DNA of 64,000 bases from Mesorhizobium ventifaucium (GTDB lineage: Bacteria > Pseudomonadota > Alphaproteobacteria > Rhizobiales > Rhizobiaceae), in contig NZ_CAKXZS010000009.1 in the NCBI RefSeq assembly GCF_935822925.1, forward strand, positions 1 through 64,000, written 5' to 3'. Made by a program: the position numbers and the translations under genes. Every line of letters begins with the position of its first letter. The first letter of the stretch is position 1. Positions 56,764-64,000 of the stretch are shown here, piece after piece. Below the pieces are notes generated by a model. The model did not search any database. It worked only from the letters and a program-made list of their open reading frames with translations, and was not told the DNA's origin.

Positions 56764-57990
56764 ATGAATGTCAGCAAACCCATTCCGATCTATAAGGATT
56801 TGTGGGCCTGGAGCTTTGCCCTGGCGATTGCCGGCTATCCTTTGGTCGGGCTCCTTTCATCTGTGACCGCAAGAGCAGATGATAAACTTTCGATCGCTTT
56901 TCGCATTCTGGTGGTTTGCCTCTGTGGGCTGTCGTTTTTGTTTTCAGACCGGCAAAAAGCCTGGCGGTTCGGAGACGTATGGCTATTGTCTTTTGCTGGA
57001 CTTTACCTGCTGAATCTTGGCATTGACTACGAGACCAGAGGGGCATCGGACACCCTTGTATTTGCCATGATCACTTCGATCGTGCCTGCGGCCTTTTTAG
57101 CCCTGTCAACGAACAGATGGTCGGAGATCAACGTGGCATGGGCGCTTTTTGCTGTTGGGGCGTTAAGCGTGGTGGGTATTGTTTGGCTCCAACATAGTGG
57201 CTCCAGCGCTGTGCTGCTCGATAATTCGGACCGTGTTCATTTCGAACGGTTGAACCCTATTTCCATAGGGCACGCCGGCCTGACTACACTTATCGCCTCA
57301 TACACTTTGATAAGAGTCTATCAAAGAAAAATCCTGAAATTCGCAATTTTTGCTGTAGCCGTCGCCTCGGCAGTCGTTATGTCTCTGGCTGCTGCTCGCG
57401 GTCCAGCTGTCGCCCTGGCATGTTGCATCATTTTGTTTCCTATGCTCCGTCCCAGATTCATGACTATGGTCATGTGTTGGTTGTTTCTCGCCGGCGCTGT
57501 ATTGGTGTTGGCGACCACGGATATGACGCCGTTGCTCGACATGGTCCATCCAACGGGGACTGAGAGAACCAATTCAACGATAGGACGTCTGAAAGCGATT
57601 GCGTTGTCATGGGAACTGTTTCAGCAGAACCCGTTGTTTGGCTACGGGCCGTACCTGCCTCTGTTCGGATATCCCCACAACATGTTCATGGAGATCCTTC
57701 AAGCCATGGGGCTTCTCGGGATGGCGATATTTGTCCCGGTTTTAGTGAAGATAGCAATGGCGGTAAAGTTCTTGGCCGACAGGCGCTTGGTGCTGCTGCC
57801 GCTTTTGACCACGCAAGCCATCGTCGGAGCGCAATTTTCCGGGTCGCTCTGGGGCGCAGCATCCCTTTGGATTGTCGTTACGGTCTTGATTTTCCGCGTC
57901 AATGCCATGAGGTCATTTGACTTGCGGGCACGTGGACGCGTGATGTGGCGCTCTTATGCCCAGTTTGGGGCGCCCAGCGGGGCTAGATGA
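56764..57990 (+). CDS. O-antigen polymerase/ligase-like membrane protein (Wzy/WaaL)
   Basis: A 408-residue protein with ten or more hydrophobic helices, a periplasmic loop around RLKAIALSWELFQQNPLFGYGP, and PHNMFMEILQAMGLLG. The last two blocks are the hallmark of the Wzy_C/O-antigen ligase family. It closes the + strand cluster and would polymerise or attach repeat units delivered by the flippase. Confidence 0.88.
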   Translation: MNVSKPIPIYKDLWAWSFALAIAGYPLVGLLSSVTARADDKLSIAFRILVVCLCGLSFLFSDRQKAWRFGDVWLLSFAGLYLLNLGIDYETRGASDTLVFAMITSIVPAAFLALSTNRWSEINVAWALFAVGALSVVGIVWLQHSGSSAVLLDNSDRVHFERLNPISIGHAGLTTLIASYTLIRVYQRKILKFAIFAVAVASAVVMSLAAARGPAVALACCIILFPMLRPRFMTMVMCWLFLAGAVLVLATTDMTPLLDMVHPTGTERTNSTIGRLKAIALSWELFQQNPLFGYGPYLPLFGYPHNMFMEILQAMGLLGMAIFVPVLVKIAMAVKFLADRRLVLLPLLTTQAIVGAQFSGSLWGAASLWIVVTVLIFRVNAMRSFDLRARGRVMWRSYAQFGAPSGAR

Positions 57991-58066
57991 CTGGACATAT
58001 TGCCGCCTTAGGGAAATGCGTCGGACAGCAACGACCCGCGATGCCTGCAAAATCGTTCGTCCGCGG

Positions 58067-58894
58067 CTAGGGAGTTCTGTCGAGTTCGCTCAGGAATTTC
58101 AGGGTAGCTTGCCACCACTCCGCTTTTTCGTCCCATTTCTCTGGCCCGTAGCTTGGACCACCACGCATCGTACCCCATATCACGATGCCGTCTGCCAGCT
58201 TCCTGCAGGTGTCCAGTTCGGCATACCAGAAGTCGCCCGGCAGAAAGGGACGCGTCGTGTTCCTCCCAGATAAACTCTTATGAAACTGCGGCCACAGAAA
58301 GCAGTAGACCGGCTTTCCTTGCGAGATTCTTCGTGCTTCCCTGATGTTAGCTTGCGCATAGGCCAACCAACCGACCTTGTCGTCGTAAAATGTATATAGG
58401 GAGGGGAAGAGGGCATCGACATGAGGAATAAGGGAGGAAGCGATGTTGGTGTTTTGCTGCTTCCAGTCGTTCAGGCCAACTGTGCCGTGAACACCGATTG
58501 CTCTCCAATAATCCCTGACCGGCAACACGCTATAGAGGCCGAGCTTAACGCTGGGGTCTGCCTTCCTGAAGGCGCTAAGCGTCTTCTGGTATTTCGCCAA
58601 GGACGAAGCTTGATCCGGGCCTGTCAAGGGCCATGCCTCAATGTCGACATTGAGGTATTCGTTGCTCCTCGGCAGTGCCAGCGCTTGCTGCACTTGGCCG
58701 GCGTCGGGAACACCTGATCCCAGAACATGAGGGTCCGCGATCGTAAGATGCTCGAAACCGAATGAGCGGAAGTCGGGAGGGCCGTCAGTGAACGACAGAG
58801 CCTCGAAGAGCTTGAATGGTGCGTGCGTCTGCGCCATCGCGGGCCATGGGCTGGCTAGAAGGCATACGATGCAGAATACTGTCTTGAAAAACAT
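58067..58894 (-). CDS. Secreted protein of unknown function, barrel/hyaluronidase-like
   Basis: A protein of 275 residues with a Sec signal (FFKTVFCIVCLLASPWPAMAQ, cleavage after AMA). The mature part has NVDIEAWPL, VKLGLYSVLPVRDYW, DALFPSLYTFYDD, PVYCFLWPQF and DGIVIWGT. Such strand-end acidic positions recall TIM-barrel glycoside hydrolases such as GH56-like hyaluronidases. I cannot name the family with confidence. ATG at 58894 starts the signal; a TTG 24 bases upstream is less likely. Its position next to the polysaccharide cluster suggests a role in glycan processing. Confidence 0.72.
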   Translation of the reverse strand: MFFKTVFCIVCLLASPWPAMAQTHAPFKLFEALSFTDGPPDFRSFGFEHLTIADPHVLGSGVPDAGQVQQALALPRSNEYLNVDIEAWPLTGPDQASSLAKYQKTLSAFRKADPSVKLGLYSVLPVRDYWRAIGVHGTVGLNDWKQQNTNIASSLIPHVDALFPSLYTFYDDKVGWLAYAQANIREARRISQGKPVYCFLWPQFHKSLSGRNTTRPFLPGDFWYAELDTCRKLADGIVIWGTMRGGPSYGPEKWDEKAEWWQATLKFLSELDRTP

Positions 58895-59274
58895 GATGCT
58901 CGGTATCCGTGGTCGCAACGGGTGAGTTTTGCGCGGACGAACTTCGCGCGGTTTGAATTTTCGTGGCCAGAACTTGACGAGTTTTAAAACGGTAGCTTAG
59001 CTGGACGTCTCGAACAACCTCCTGACTGAAGCGTGATAGACGCGCTGCTGTAAGGTGATAGAGGCGAGGCCCGGCTGGAGCACCGACGCGCAGTCCTCGG
59101 TGACCTACGCCGTTAACCTCGGAGCCCTGAACGACAGTGGGCCGGACGACTGGTGGTTCCCATGCTACCCGACGCAATCCTGAGCGACCGGACTGGTCTT
59201 TCAGTGGCCGCGAGCAGATTGCCGTCCATTTATGTGACAGCGCCGCAGGTCTTTCTGCAGCCGCAGACTGCCCT
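58895..59274. other. Gap with a possible gene remnant
   Basis: No complete gene is supported. On the + strand, 59070-59178 reads GWSTDAQSSVTYAVNLGALN.. DDWW.. and then a stop, which looks protein-like but has no start and no family I recognise. It may be a decayed exon of a lost gene or chance. Confidence 0.25.
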
Positions 59275-60357
59275 CTATTCCCTCAGACTTCGCGCCACCA
59301 GCCGCGCCACGCTCGGTCCGACCAGCAGCACGACAAGGAAGCGTGCCGATTGCAGTGCCATGACGAAGGAGATGTCGACGTGCTGTGCGGCGGCGGCGAT
59401 GATGGCGACGCTGTCCATGCCGCCGGGGCTGGTCGCCAAATAGGCGGTCAGCGGATCGATGCCGAGCACATGGCTGATCATGAAGCCGAGGCCGCCGCAG
59501 AAGGCGATGAGGATGATGATCGAGCCGACGATCTGCGGCAGCGCACGCGTCGCGTGCCGCAGAATCGTCCTGGTGAAATTCAGGCCGATTGTCCAGCCGA
59601 TCATCGTATAGCCGAGGGCGAGCAGCCAGGGCGGCAACTGCATCGTCACGCCTATTCCGAGATGCACCGCAGTGCCGAAAATGAAGGTGCCGAGGAAAAA
59701 GGGTGACGGCAGCCTGAACAGCTTGCCGATGAGACTGCCAACGAGCGCCACGCCAAGTGTTGCGGCAAAGGCAATTGGATCGATCGGCGGGAACCAGATG
59801 ATGGCCGGGATCTCGATGCCTGATGTGTCGACCCTTGCGACAAGTGCGGCAGTCATCGAGACAAGGATGACGCGCAGATATTGCATGAAGGCGACGAGGC
59901 GCTGGTCGGCGCCGAAGGCGCCGGCCATCAGCACCATGGGGGTGGCCGCGCCCGGCGATGAGCCCCAGACCGCGGTGGTGCCGGGCAGGATACGCCAGCG
60001 GCTGATCAGCCAGCCGAGCAGACTGGACGCCGCAACGGTGGCCACCACGGCGCCGAGGAACAGCGGCCATTCCTTGTAGAAGAGCGGAAAGATGTCGGCG
60101 GAGATCGAAGCGGCGACAAGGCAGCCGACGATCGCCTGGGCGGCGCCGAACAAAGGGCGCGGCACACGCACCGTGGCGCCGTTGGTGCCGGCCAGGATCG
60201 CCGCCAGCATCGGTCCGATCAGTAGCGCTGCCGGCAAGGCACCGAATTCCAGCGCGCCGGCAAACAGGATCGAGAAGATCAGCAGGGCCAGCCACTGCCA
60301 GGCTTTGGGCATCCGCGCCAGGTGCTCGATGGCCGGCGGGTTCGGGGAAGAATCCAT
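59275..60357 (-). CDS. AbrB-family (PF05145-type) membrane protein
   Basis: A 360-residue protein with about ten membrane helices in two similar halves. Each half has a GSSPGAATPMVLMAGAFGAD or TSPGGMDSVAIIAAAA block, the duplicated signature of AbrB/ammonia-monooxygenase-related transporters. Function in the family is poorly known (proposed transporter). ATG start; its upstream region has no clear ribosome-binding site. Confidence 0.87.
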   Translation of the reverse strand: MDSSPNPPAIEHLARMPKAWQWLALLIFSILFAGALEFGALPAALLIGPMLAAILAGTNGATVRVPRPLFGAAQAIVGCLVAASISADIFPLFYKEWPLFLGAVVATVAASSLLGWLISRWRILPGTTAVWGSSPGAATPMVLMAGAFGADQRLVAFMQYLRVILVSMTAALVARVDTSGIEIPAIIWFPPIDPIAFAATLGVALVGSLIGKLFRLPSPFFLGTFIFGTAVHLGIGVTMQLPPWLLALGYTMIGWTIGLNFTRTILRHATRALPQIVGSIIILIAFCGGLGFMISHVLGIDPLTAYLATSPGGMDSVAIIAAAAQHVDISFVMALQSARFLVVLLVGPSVARLVARSLRE

Positions 60358-60467
60358 AGACGGGCTCTTAGACGGGTCGCGGAAAAATGCGAACCCTTTT
60401 GCAGGATTTTAGCAGGGGGAAAATCGGCTTGGGCGGTAAAGGCACCAACCATCCGTAGCGATCCTTC

Positions 60468-60619
60468 GCCCCCCATCTGTCCTGCCGGACATCTCCCCCT
60501 CTAGTGGGATTGGCAGCTTCGCCCGCAAGCGCTCTTCTCTTTGGAGATTGGCGAAGGCCGAAGTGACATTCAATCTCCCCACTTGAGGGGGGAGATGGCC
60601 GGCAGGCCAGAGGGGGGCG
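60468..60619. repeat. Large imperfect intergenic palindrome (rhizobial RIME-like)
   Basis: The left arm (CGCCCCCCATCTGTCCTGCC.., 60468-60503) pairs with a right arm (..GGCCGGCAGGCCAGAGGGGGGCG, about 60582-60619). It is of the type dispersed in rhizobial genomes. Located between convergent/collinear genes and non-coding. Confidence 0.7.
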
Positions 60620-60649
60620 CTGTCCCGCCGGCCTATCCTCTATCCCGCC

Positions 60650-60958
60650 TCAGCCAGCCTTGGCCTCAGCCAACCCAAACCCACCAACAGGATGCGTTTC
60701 CACCTGGAACTCAAACCCGGCGATGATCGGCCGCGCCTTGGCAATCGCCGCCTGGACTTCCGGCAATTGCAGCGAAGCCTTGTGGCTTGCCTGGTCGGTC
60801 CACACCTCGGTCACCCAGATCGCGTCGGCATCGGCCGGATCGGTGGCGATGATATAGCTCAGGCAGCCTGGCAAGGCGCCGGTGCTGGCCAGCAGGACGT
60901 CCATCATTGCGTCGCGCTGGCCGCGCGTCGCCCGCATCTTGCCGATCAGACCATACAT
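60650..60958 (-). CDS. Antibiotic biosynthesis monooxygenase (ABM)-fold protein
   Basis: A protein of 102 residues of the dimeric alpha-beta ABM fold: MYGLIGKMRATRGQRDAMMDVL, GCLSYIIATDPADADAIWVTEVWTDQASHKAS. GGAGAAA precedes the ATG; 10 upstream codons are open. Such proteins are small quinone/aldehyde-active oxygenases or heme-degrading relatives; the substrate is not known. 46 bases downstream of the SDR gene and likely cotranscribed. Confidence 0.88.
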   Translation of the reverse strand: MYGLIGKMRATRGQRDAMMDVLLASTGALPGCLSYIIATDPADADAIWVTEVWTDQASHKASLQLPEVQAAIAKARPIIAGFEFQVETHPVGGFGLAEAKAG

Positions 60959-61004
60959 TGCCGGTTTCTCCGTTGCTTGTTGCGACAAGTATGCAGATCG
61001 CCGC

Positions 61005-61817
61005 TCACGGCATCAACTGGCCACCGTTCACCTCGATCACCTGGCCGGTGATGTAACCGCTCAACAGGGCGGACGAGAGGAACAGATAGGCGCCGACGCA
61101 GTCCTCGGGCGTGCCGGCGCGGCCCTGCGGAATGGTGCCAATCATGGCCTTCATATGCTCCTCGGTCGAATAGCGCTCATGGAAAGGTGTCGCGATGGTG
61201 CCCGGCGCCACCGCGTTGACGCGGATGTTGAAGCCGATCAGTTCCTTGGCCATGCCGCGGGTCACATTGGAGACGAAGGCCTTGGCCGAGCCATAGAGGC
61301 CGGCGCCGCCGCCTGCGCCATTGCGTGCCGCAATCGACGAGGTGTTGACGATGAAGCCGCCCTGGCGCTTCAGCCATGGCATCGCCTTGCGTGATGCGGT
61401 CAGCACCGAGCGGGCGTTGAGGTCCATCACCGCGTCGTAATGCGCCTCGGTCAGTTCGGCATAAGGCACGCGGCCGAGCATGCCGCCGGCATTGTTGACC
61501 AGGCCATCGAGCCGGCCGAAGTGTTGCGCGCTGTCCTCGACGACGCGCTCGACATCGGCAGCGATCGAGAAATCGCCCTGGACCGGGAATACCTCGCCAC
61601 CGCCGTTGCGGATGGTCCCGGCCAGGTTTTCGGCAGCCGCCCGACTTGAATTATAATGCAGCGCGACGCGGCATTTCTGCGCGGCGTAGGCCAGTGCAAG
61701 TGCGGCCCCGATGCCGGTCGAAGCGCCGGTGATCAGCACCGCCTTGCCGGCGAGGTCGGGGATGACCAATGTGGGGGTGACCATGGAGGTGACAGGGGCG
61801 GTTGTGGTGGCTGGCAC
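61005..61817 (-). CDS. Short-chain dehydrogenase/reductase
   Basis: An SDR of 270 residues with the NAD(P) loop LITGASTGIGAALALA, NNAGG, the catalytic Ser/Tyr/Lys (INTSSIAARN..LYGSAKAFVSN) and PGTIATPFH. The GTG start follows GGAGGAATAGAC. A cofactor-binding Arg in YNSSRAA suggests NADP. The substrate is unknown. Confidence 0.92.
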   Translation of the reverse strand: MPATTTAPVTSMVTPTLVIPDLAGKAVLITGASTGIGAALALAYAAQKCRVALHYNSSRAAAENLAGTIRNGGGEVFPVQGDFSIAADVERVVEDSAQHFGRLDGLVNNAGGMLGRVPYAELTEAHYDAVMDLNARSVLTASRKAMPWLKRQGGFIVNTSSIAARNGAGGGAGLYGSAKAFVSNVTRGMAKELIGFNIRVNAVAPGTIATPFHERYSTEEHMKAMIGTIPQGRAGTPEDCVGAYLFLSSALLSGYITGQVIEVNGGQLMP

Positions 61818-61887
61818 GTCTATTCCTCCGGGACTCTCCTACTCTTCGTAGGGCCTCGCCGTCCTCATGTTCAAGTCCGCAGAGGTT

Positions 61888-62060
61888 TACGGCCGCAAAA
61901 TAGGCCTAGCCCTGGCGCTGCAATTCGGCAAGCTTGATGACGCTGCCAGGCTCGGCGGCATGGAGCCATCGAGCAGATCGGTGAGCGCAATGTCCATGCC
62001 CTGCATGGTATTGGCGCAAGCATGCGGGGCCAGCCCGTCGCGAACCAGACCGGAAAAACG
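61888..62060 (-). pseudogene. Decayed DsrE-family gene
   Basis: On the minus strand, [27 protein letters not shown] resembles the DsrE family (GV..xACxNTM..x..l..ddLl). A frameshift leads to [13 protein letters not shown], a stop in place of the usual Tyr, then AYFAAV, matching the family C terminus (GVxxLAELQxxGYAYxRP). No start is intact. Gene decay is supported by at least one frameshift and one nonsense codon. Confidence 0.5.
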
Positions 62061-62120
62061 GCTGGAAATGGCAGCCGGCGCGCTCTACGACTTGAGATTT
62101 CGGGTCAGAAAGGATGCCAT

Positions 62121-62357
62121 ATGGACAAGGCGAAGGTGTTCTGGTCAGGCCGCTCGCAGGCGGTGCGTCTGCCCAAGGAATTTCGTTTCGAAACCAAGGA
62201 GGTTTCGATCCGCCGCCAAGGCCGAGCGGTGATCCTCGAGCCGCTCGACCAGGATTGGGGCTGGCTCGACCAGGTGACTGGGCCGCTTGACGCCGACTTT
62301 GTCGAGGCAGTTCTGGAACGGCCGATAGCGATTAGTTCATCGGCGCAGAAGTTTTGA
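62121..62357 (+). CDS. VapB-type antitoxin (AbrB/SpoVT), no vapC partner
   Basis: A 78-residue protein with [23 protein letters not shown], the swapped-hairpin DNA-binding fold of VapB, then [12 protein letters not shown] and [17 protein letters not shown], the toxin-binding tail. AAGGATG precedes the ATG. In complete modules vapC follows within a few bases; here the stop codon lies inside a repeat arm and no PIN-domain gene follows. The last ten residues look replaced relative to usual VapB ends. Confidence 0.8.
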   Translation: MDKAKVFWSGRSQAVRLPKEFRFETKEVSIRRQGRAVILEPLDQDWGWLDQVTGPLDADFVEAVLERPIAISSSAQKF

Positions 62358-62700
62358 CGGGTTGGATGTGCTTGCATAGGCAGGCGCATGCCTTGGCGAT
62401 CGGCGGAAAACAGCCATCGCTTCGTCATCCTGGGGCGGAGCAAGGAGCGAAGCGACGCGGCGCAGACCCCAGGATCCATGCCGTGACTTCAGAGCGCTGC
62501 TGCGCTGCTGAATTCTGCTCCGCTGCACTCTCCGACTGAGGTTACGGCATGGATCCCAGGGTCTCCGCGACGTAGCTTCGCTCCTGCTTCGCCCAGGGAT
62601 GACGAAGTTGGGGAGGCTTCGGCCAATCTCCAGCGTTTGCGATAGTCCGCTGAAACGAACGATGGATGTTGCCTGTCGGCAAGCCTCCAACCCGTCAAAA
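62352..62700. mobile_element. MITE-like palindromic element after vapB
   Basis: TTTTGACGGGTTGGA (62352-62366) and its exact reverse complement (62686-62700) bound a 349-bp segment. Inside lies a long imperfect inverted repeat (62421-62484 with 62541-62606, arms starting TTCGTCATCCTGG and ending CCAGGGATGACGAA). No transposase is encoded; long antisense frames here are by-products. Target duplications were not evident. Confidence 0.55.
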
Positions 62701-62731
62701 TCCTCTGTGCAGCGTTACTGCGTGAACCATC

Positions 62732-63661
62732 TCACGCGAACGGCACGGCGGTCGTGCCCTTGGGCAGTTTTGCCTCGTCATCGGGCTCGACATGGATGGT
62801 GACGCGCACCGAGGGGATTTCTGCCTTCAGCGCATCCTCGATGCGGTCGCAGATGACGTGGCTGGCGCCCACCGACATGTCGGCGTCGACGACCAGGTGG
62901 AACTCGATGAAGGTGGCGCGGCCGGCAATCCGCGTCTTCAGATCGTGAACTTCCAGCGCGCCTTTGCAATTGGCCGAGATGATGTCGCGGATGCGCATGT
63001 GCTCCTGCGTGTCGACGGCGCGGTCCATCAGACCGTTCATCGACGAGCCGATGACGTGCCAGCCCTGCCACAGGATGTTCAGCGCAACGATGACGGCGAG
63101 AGCGGGATCGAGGACTTGCCAGCCGGTCAGCACGGCGCCGACCAGACCAATGAACACGCCGACCGAGGTCGCCACGTCGGTCATGATGTGCTTGCCGTCG
63201 GCGACCAGTGCCGGTGACTTCTCGGCACGGCCGGCACGGATCAGCGTCAAGGCCCAGAAGGCGTTGATCACCGTCGCGACGCCGTTGATGGCGAGGCCGG
63301 TCCAGGGCTGTTCGAGCGGGACGGGATGCCGCAAGGACCACCATACTTCGTTGAGGATCAGAAGGGCTGCCAGCACGATCAGCACGCCTTCCAGGACAGC
63401 CGAGAAATACTCGGCCTTGTGATGGCCGAACGGATGATCCTGGTCGGCCGGCTTGTGGCTGACCTGGATCGCCCAATAGGCGGCGGCAGAGGCAATGACG
63501 TTGACGATCGATTCCAGCGCGTCCGAATAGAGCGCCACGGAACCGGTGACGTACCAGGCCGCCAGCTTCAGGCCGAGCACGACGAAGGCGAGGACTATCG
63601 ACCAGAAGGCGAGGCTTGCGACCTTGCGTTTCGCGGCGTTTTTCGAATCAATAGCGGTCAT
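62732..63661 (-). CDS. Cation diffusion facilitator (CDF) metal transporter
   Basis: A protein of 309 residues with six membrane helices. The metal-site pattern is seen in helix II (SVALYSDALESIVNV) and helix V (VADGKHIMTDVATSVGVFIG), and HPFGHHKAEY is typical for Zn/Fe exporters. A C-terminal cytoplasmic domain (VHDLKTRIAGRATFIEFHLVVD) follows. GGAAG upstream of the ATG at 63661 sets the start. Exports divalent metal; specificity not determined. Confidence 0.94.
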   Translation of the reverse strand: MTAIDSKNAAKRKVASLAFWSIVLAFVVLGLKLAAWYVTGSVALYSDALESIVNVIASAAAYWAIQVSHKPADQDHPFGHHKAEYFSAVLEGVLIVLAALLILNEVWWSLRHPVPLEQPWTGLAINGVATVINAFWALTLIRAGRAEKSPALVADGKHIMTDVATSVGVFIGLVGAVLTGWQVLDPALAVIVALNILWQGWHVIGSSMNGLMDRAVDTQEHMRIRDIISANCKGALEVHDLKTRIAGRATFIEFHLVVDADMSVGASHVICDRIEDALKAEIPSVRVTIHVEPDDEAKLPKGTTAVPFA

Positions 63662-63689
63662 TGATTGCTTCCGGCCGCCGAAACCGGAG

Positions 63690-64000
63690 CTAAGCCGCCT
63701 TTTCCTTGGCCTTGCGCGGCAGATGCGCAACGATGTTCTCGATCATTCGCATGCCGGCATTGTGGCCGAGCGTCATGATCGATTCCGGGTGGAACTGCAC
63801 CGCGGCGATCGGCTCCTTGCTGTGCTCGAAGGCCATGATGACGCCTTCTTCAGTCTCGGCCGTGACGACGAAGCCATCGGGCAGCCGCACCGGATCAGCG
63901 AAAATCGAGTGATAGCGGCCGACCGTCACCTCCTTGGGCAGGCCGGAAAAGATGATGCCCGGCTTCGACACGCGGATGCGCGACGGTTTGCCATGCATCG
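63690..64000 (-). CDS. trpE: C-terminal end of anthranilate synthase, glutamine amidotransferase part (probably fused TrpE(G)), partial
   Basis: The gene runs off the right edge; only the 3' 100 or so codons are inside the window. They show [50 protein letters not shown] with the His/Glu of the class I amidotransferase triad. In rhizobia trpE and trpG are fused in one polypeptide, which the tail PRKAKEKAA and position fit, but a separate amidotransferase cannot be excluded from this part. Confidence 0.82.
   Translation of the reverse strand, partial: MHGKPSRIRVSKPGIIFSGLPKEVTVGRYHSIFADPVRLPDGFVVTAETEEGVIMAFEHSKEPIAAVQFHPESIMTLGHNAGMRMIENIVAHLPRKAKEKAA

Noticed and set aside
62337..62690. 117-codon minus-strand frame
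   Set aside because: It lies fully in the palindromic element and is a by-product of repeat composition.

Overview
The window looks like chromosome of a Mesorhizobium-type alphaproteobacterium (Hyphomicrobiales). The signs are high GC, a bioBFDA-bioZ operon of the kind known from Mesorhizobium, the 3' end of an apparently fused trpE(G) gene at the right edge, ppdK, and palindromic intergenic repeats of rhizobial type. This assignment is inferred from gene content only.

Region 1 (about 0-22.4 kb) is a catabolic island beside a tRNA-Gln gene. It holds a GntR/FCD regulator; PxpA, PxpB and PxpC homologues (5-oxoprolinase/lactamase type); a stand-alone biotin carboxylase and a small biotinyl carrier; a class III PLP enzyme of the phospho-lyase subgroup; a PotABCD-type and an RbsABC-type ABC transporter; an aldo/keto reductase; a RidA protein; a tartrate/malate-type dehydrogenase; and a succinate-semialdehyde dehydrogenase. 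Two genes stand out. PxpC is fused to a hydroxylysine-kinase-like APH domain. A strongly diverged GroEL paralogue sits inside the pxpA/transporter operon. Related near-palindromes (type GGTGTATCATATACC) lie in every divergent promoter region and before the regulator gene, so the whole block is probably one regulon. My reading is: import of a lactam-type compound, biotin-dependent ring opening, phosphorylation of the hydroxy-amine product, phospho-lyase conversion to a semialdehyde, and oxidation into central metabolism.

Region 2 (22.4-34.2 kb) starts with a short remnant of the 3' end of nadC, directly before an intact biotin operon (bioB, bioF, bioD, bioA, bioZ, overlapping starts). Then come ppdK, a DUF427 protein, a small unknown protein, an acyl-CoA synthetase and a DUF1499 membrane protein. 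The nadC scar marks where region 1 replaced or interrupted an older nad-bio arrangement.

Region 3 (34.2-41.8 kb) is a LacI-controlled Pot-type ABC transporter operon ending in an unusual MTAP/PNP-family phosphorylase. Two TAACGTTA-type operators exactly 80 bp apart lie in the divergent promoter region. An MBL-fold hydrolase and the biotin transporter gene bioY follow.

Region 4 (42.2-58.0 kb) is a surface polysaccharide cluster, all on the + strand. It opens with a NusG/RfaH-like antiterminator and holds an initiating sugar transferase, gmd, several glycosyltransferases (one GT11/fucosyltransferase-like), methyltransferases, a Wzx-type flippase and a Wzy-type polymerase. An AT-rich glycosyltransferase gene, a 19-codon glycosyltransferase stub and a broken muramidase gene show recent remodelling.

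Region 5 (58-64 kb) has a secreted barrel-like protein, an AbrB-family membrane protein, a monooxygenase-fold protein, an SDR, a decayed DsrE gene, an orphan VapB antitoxin abutting a MITE-like palindromic element, a CDF metal transporter and the end of trpE(G). No CRISPR array, phage, transposase or integrase gene was seen.
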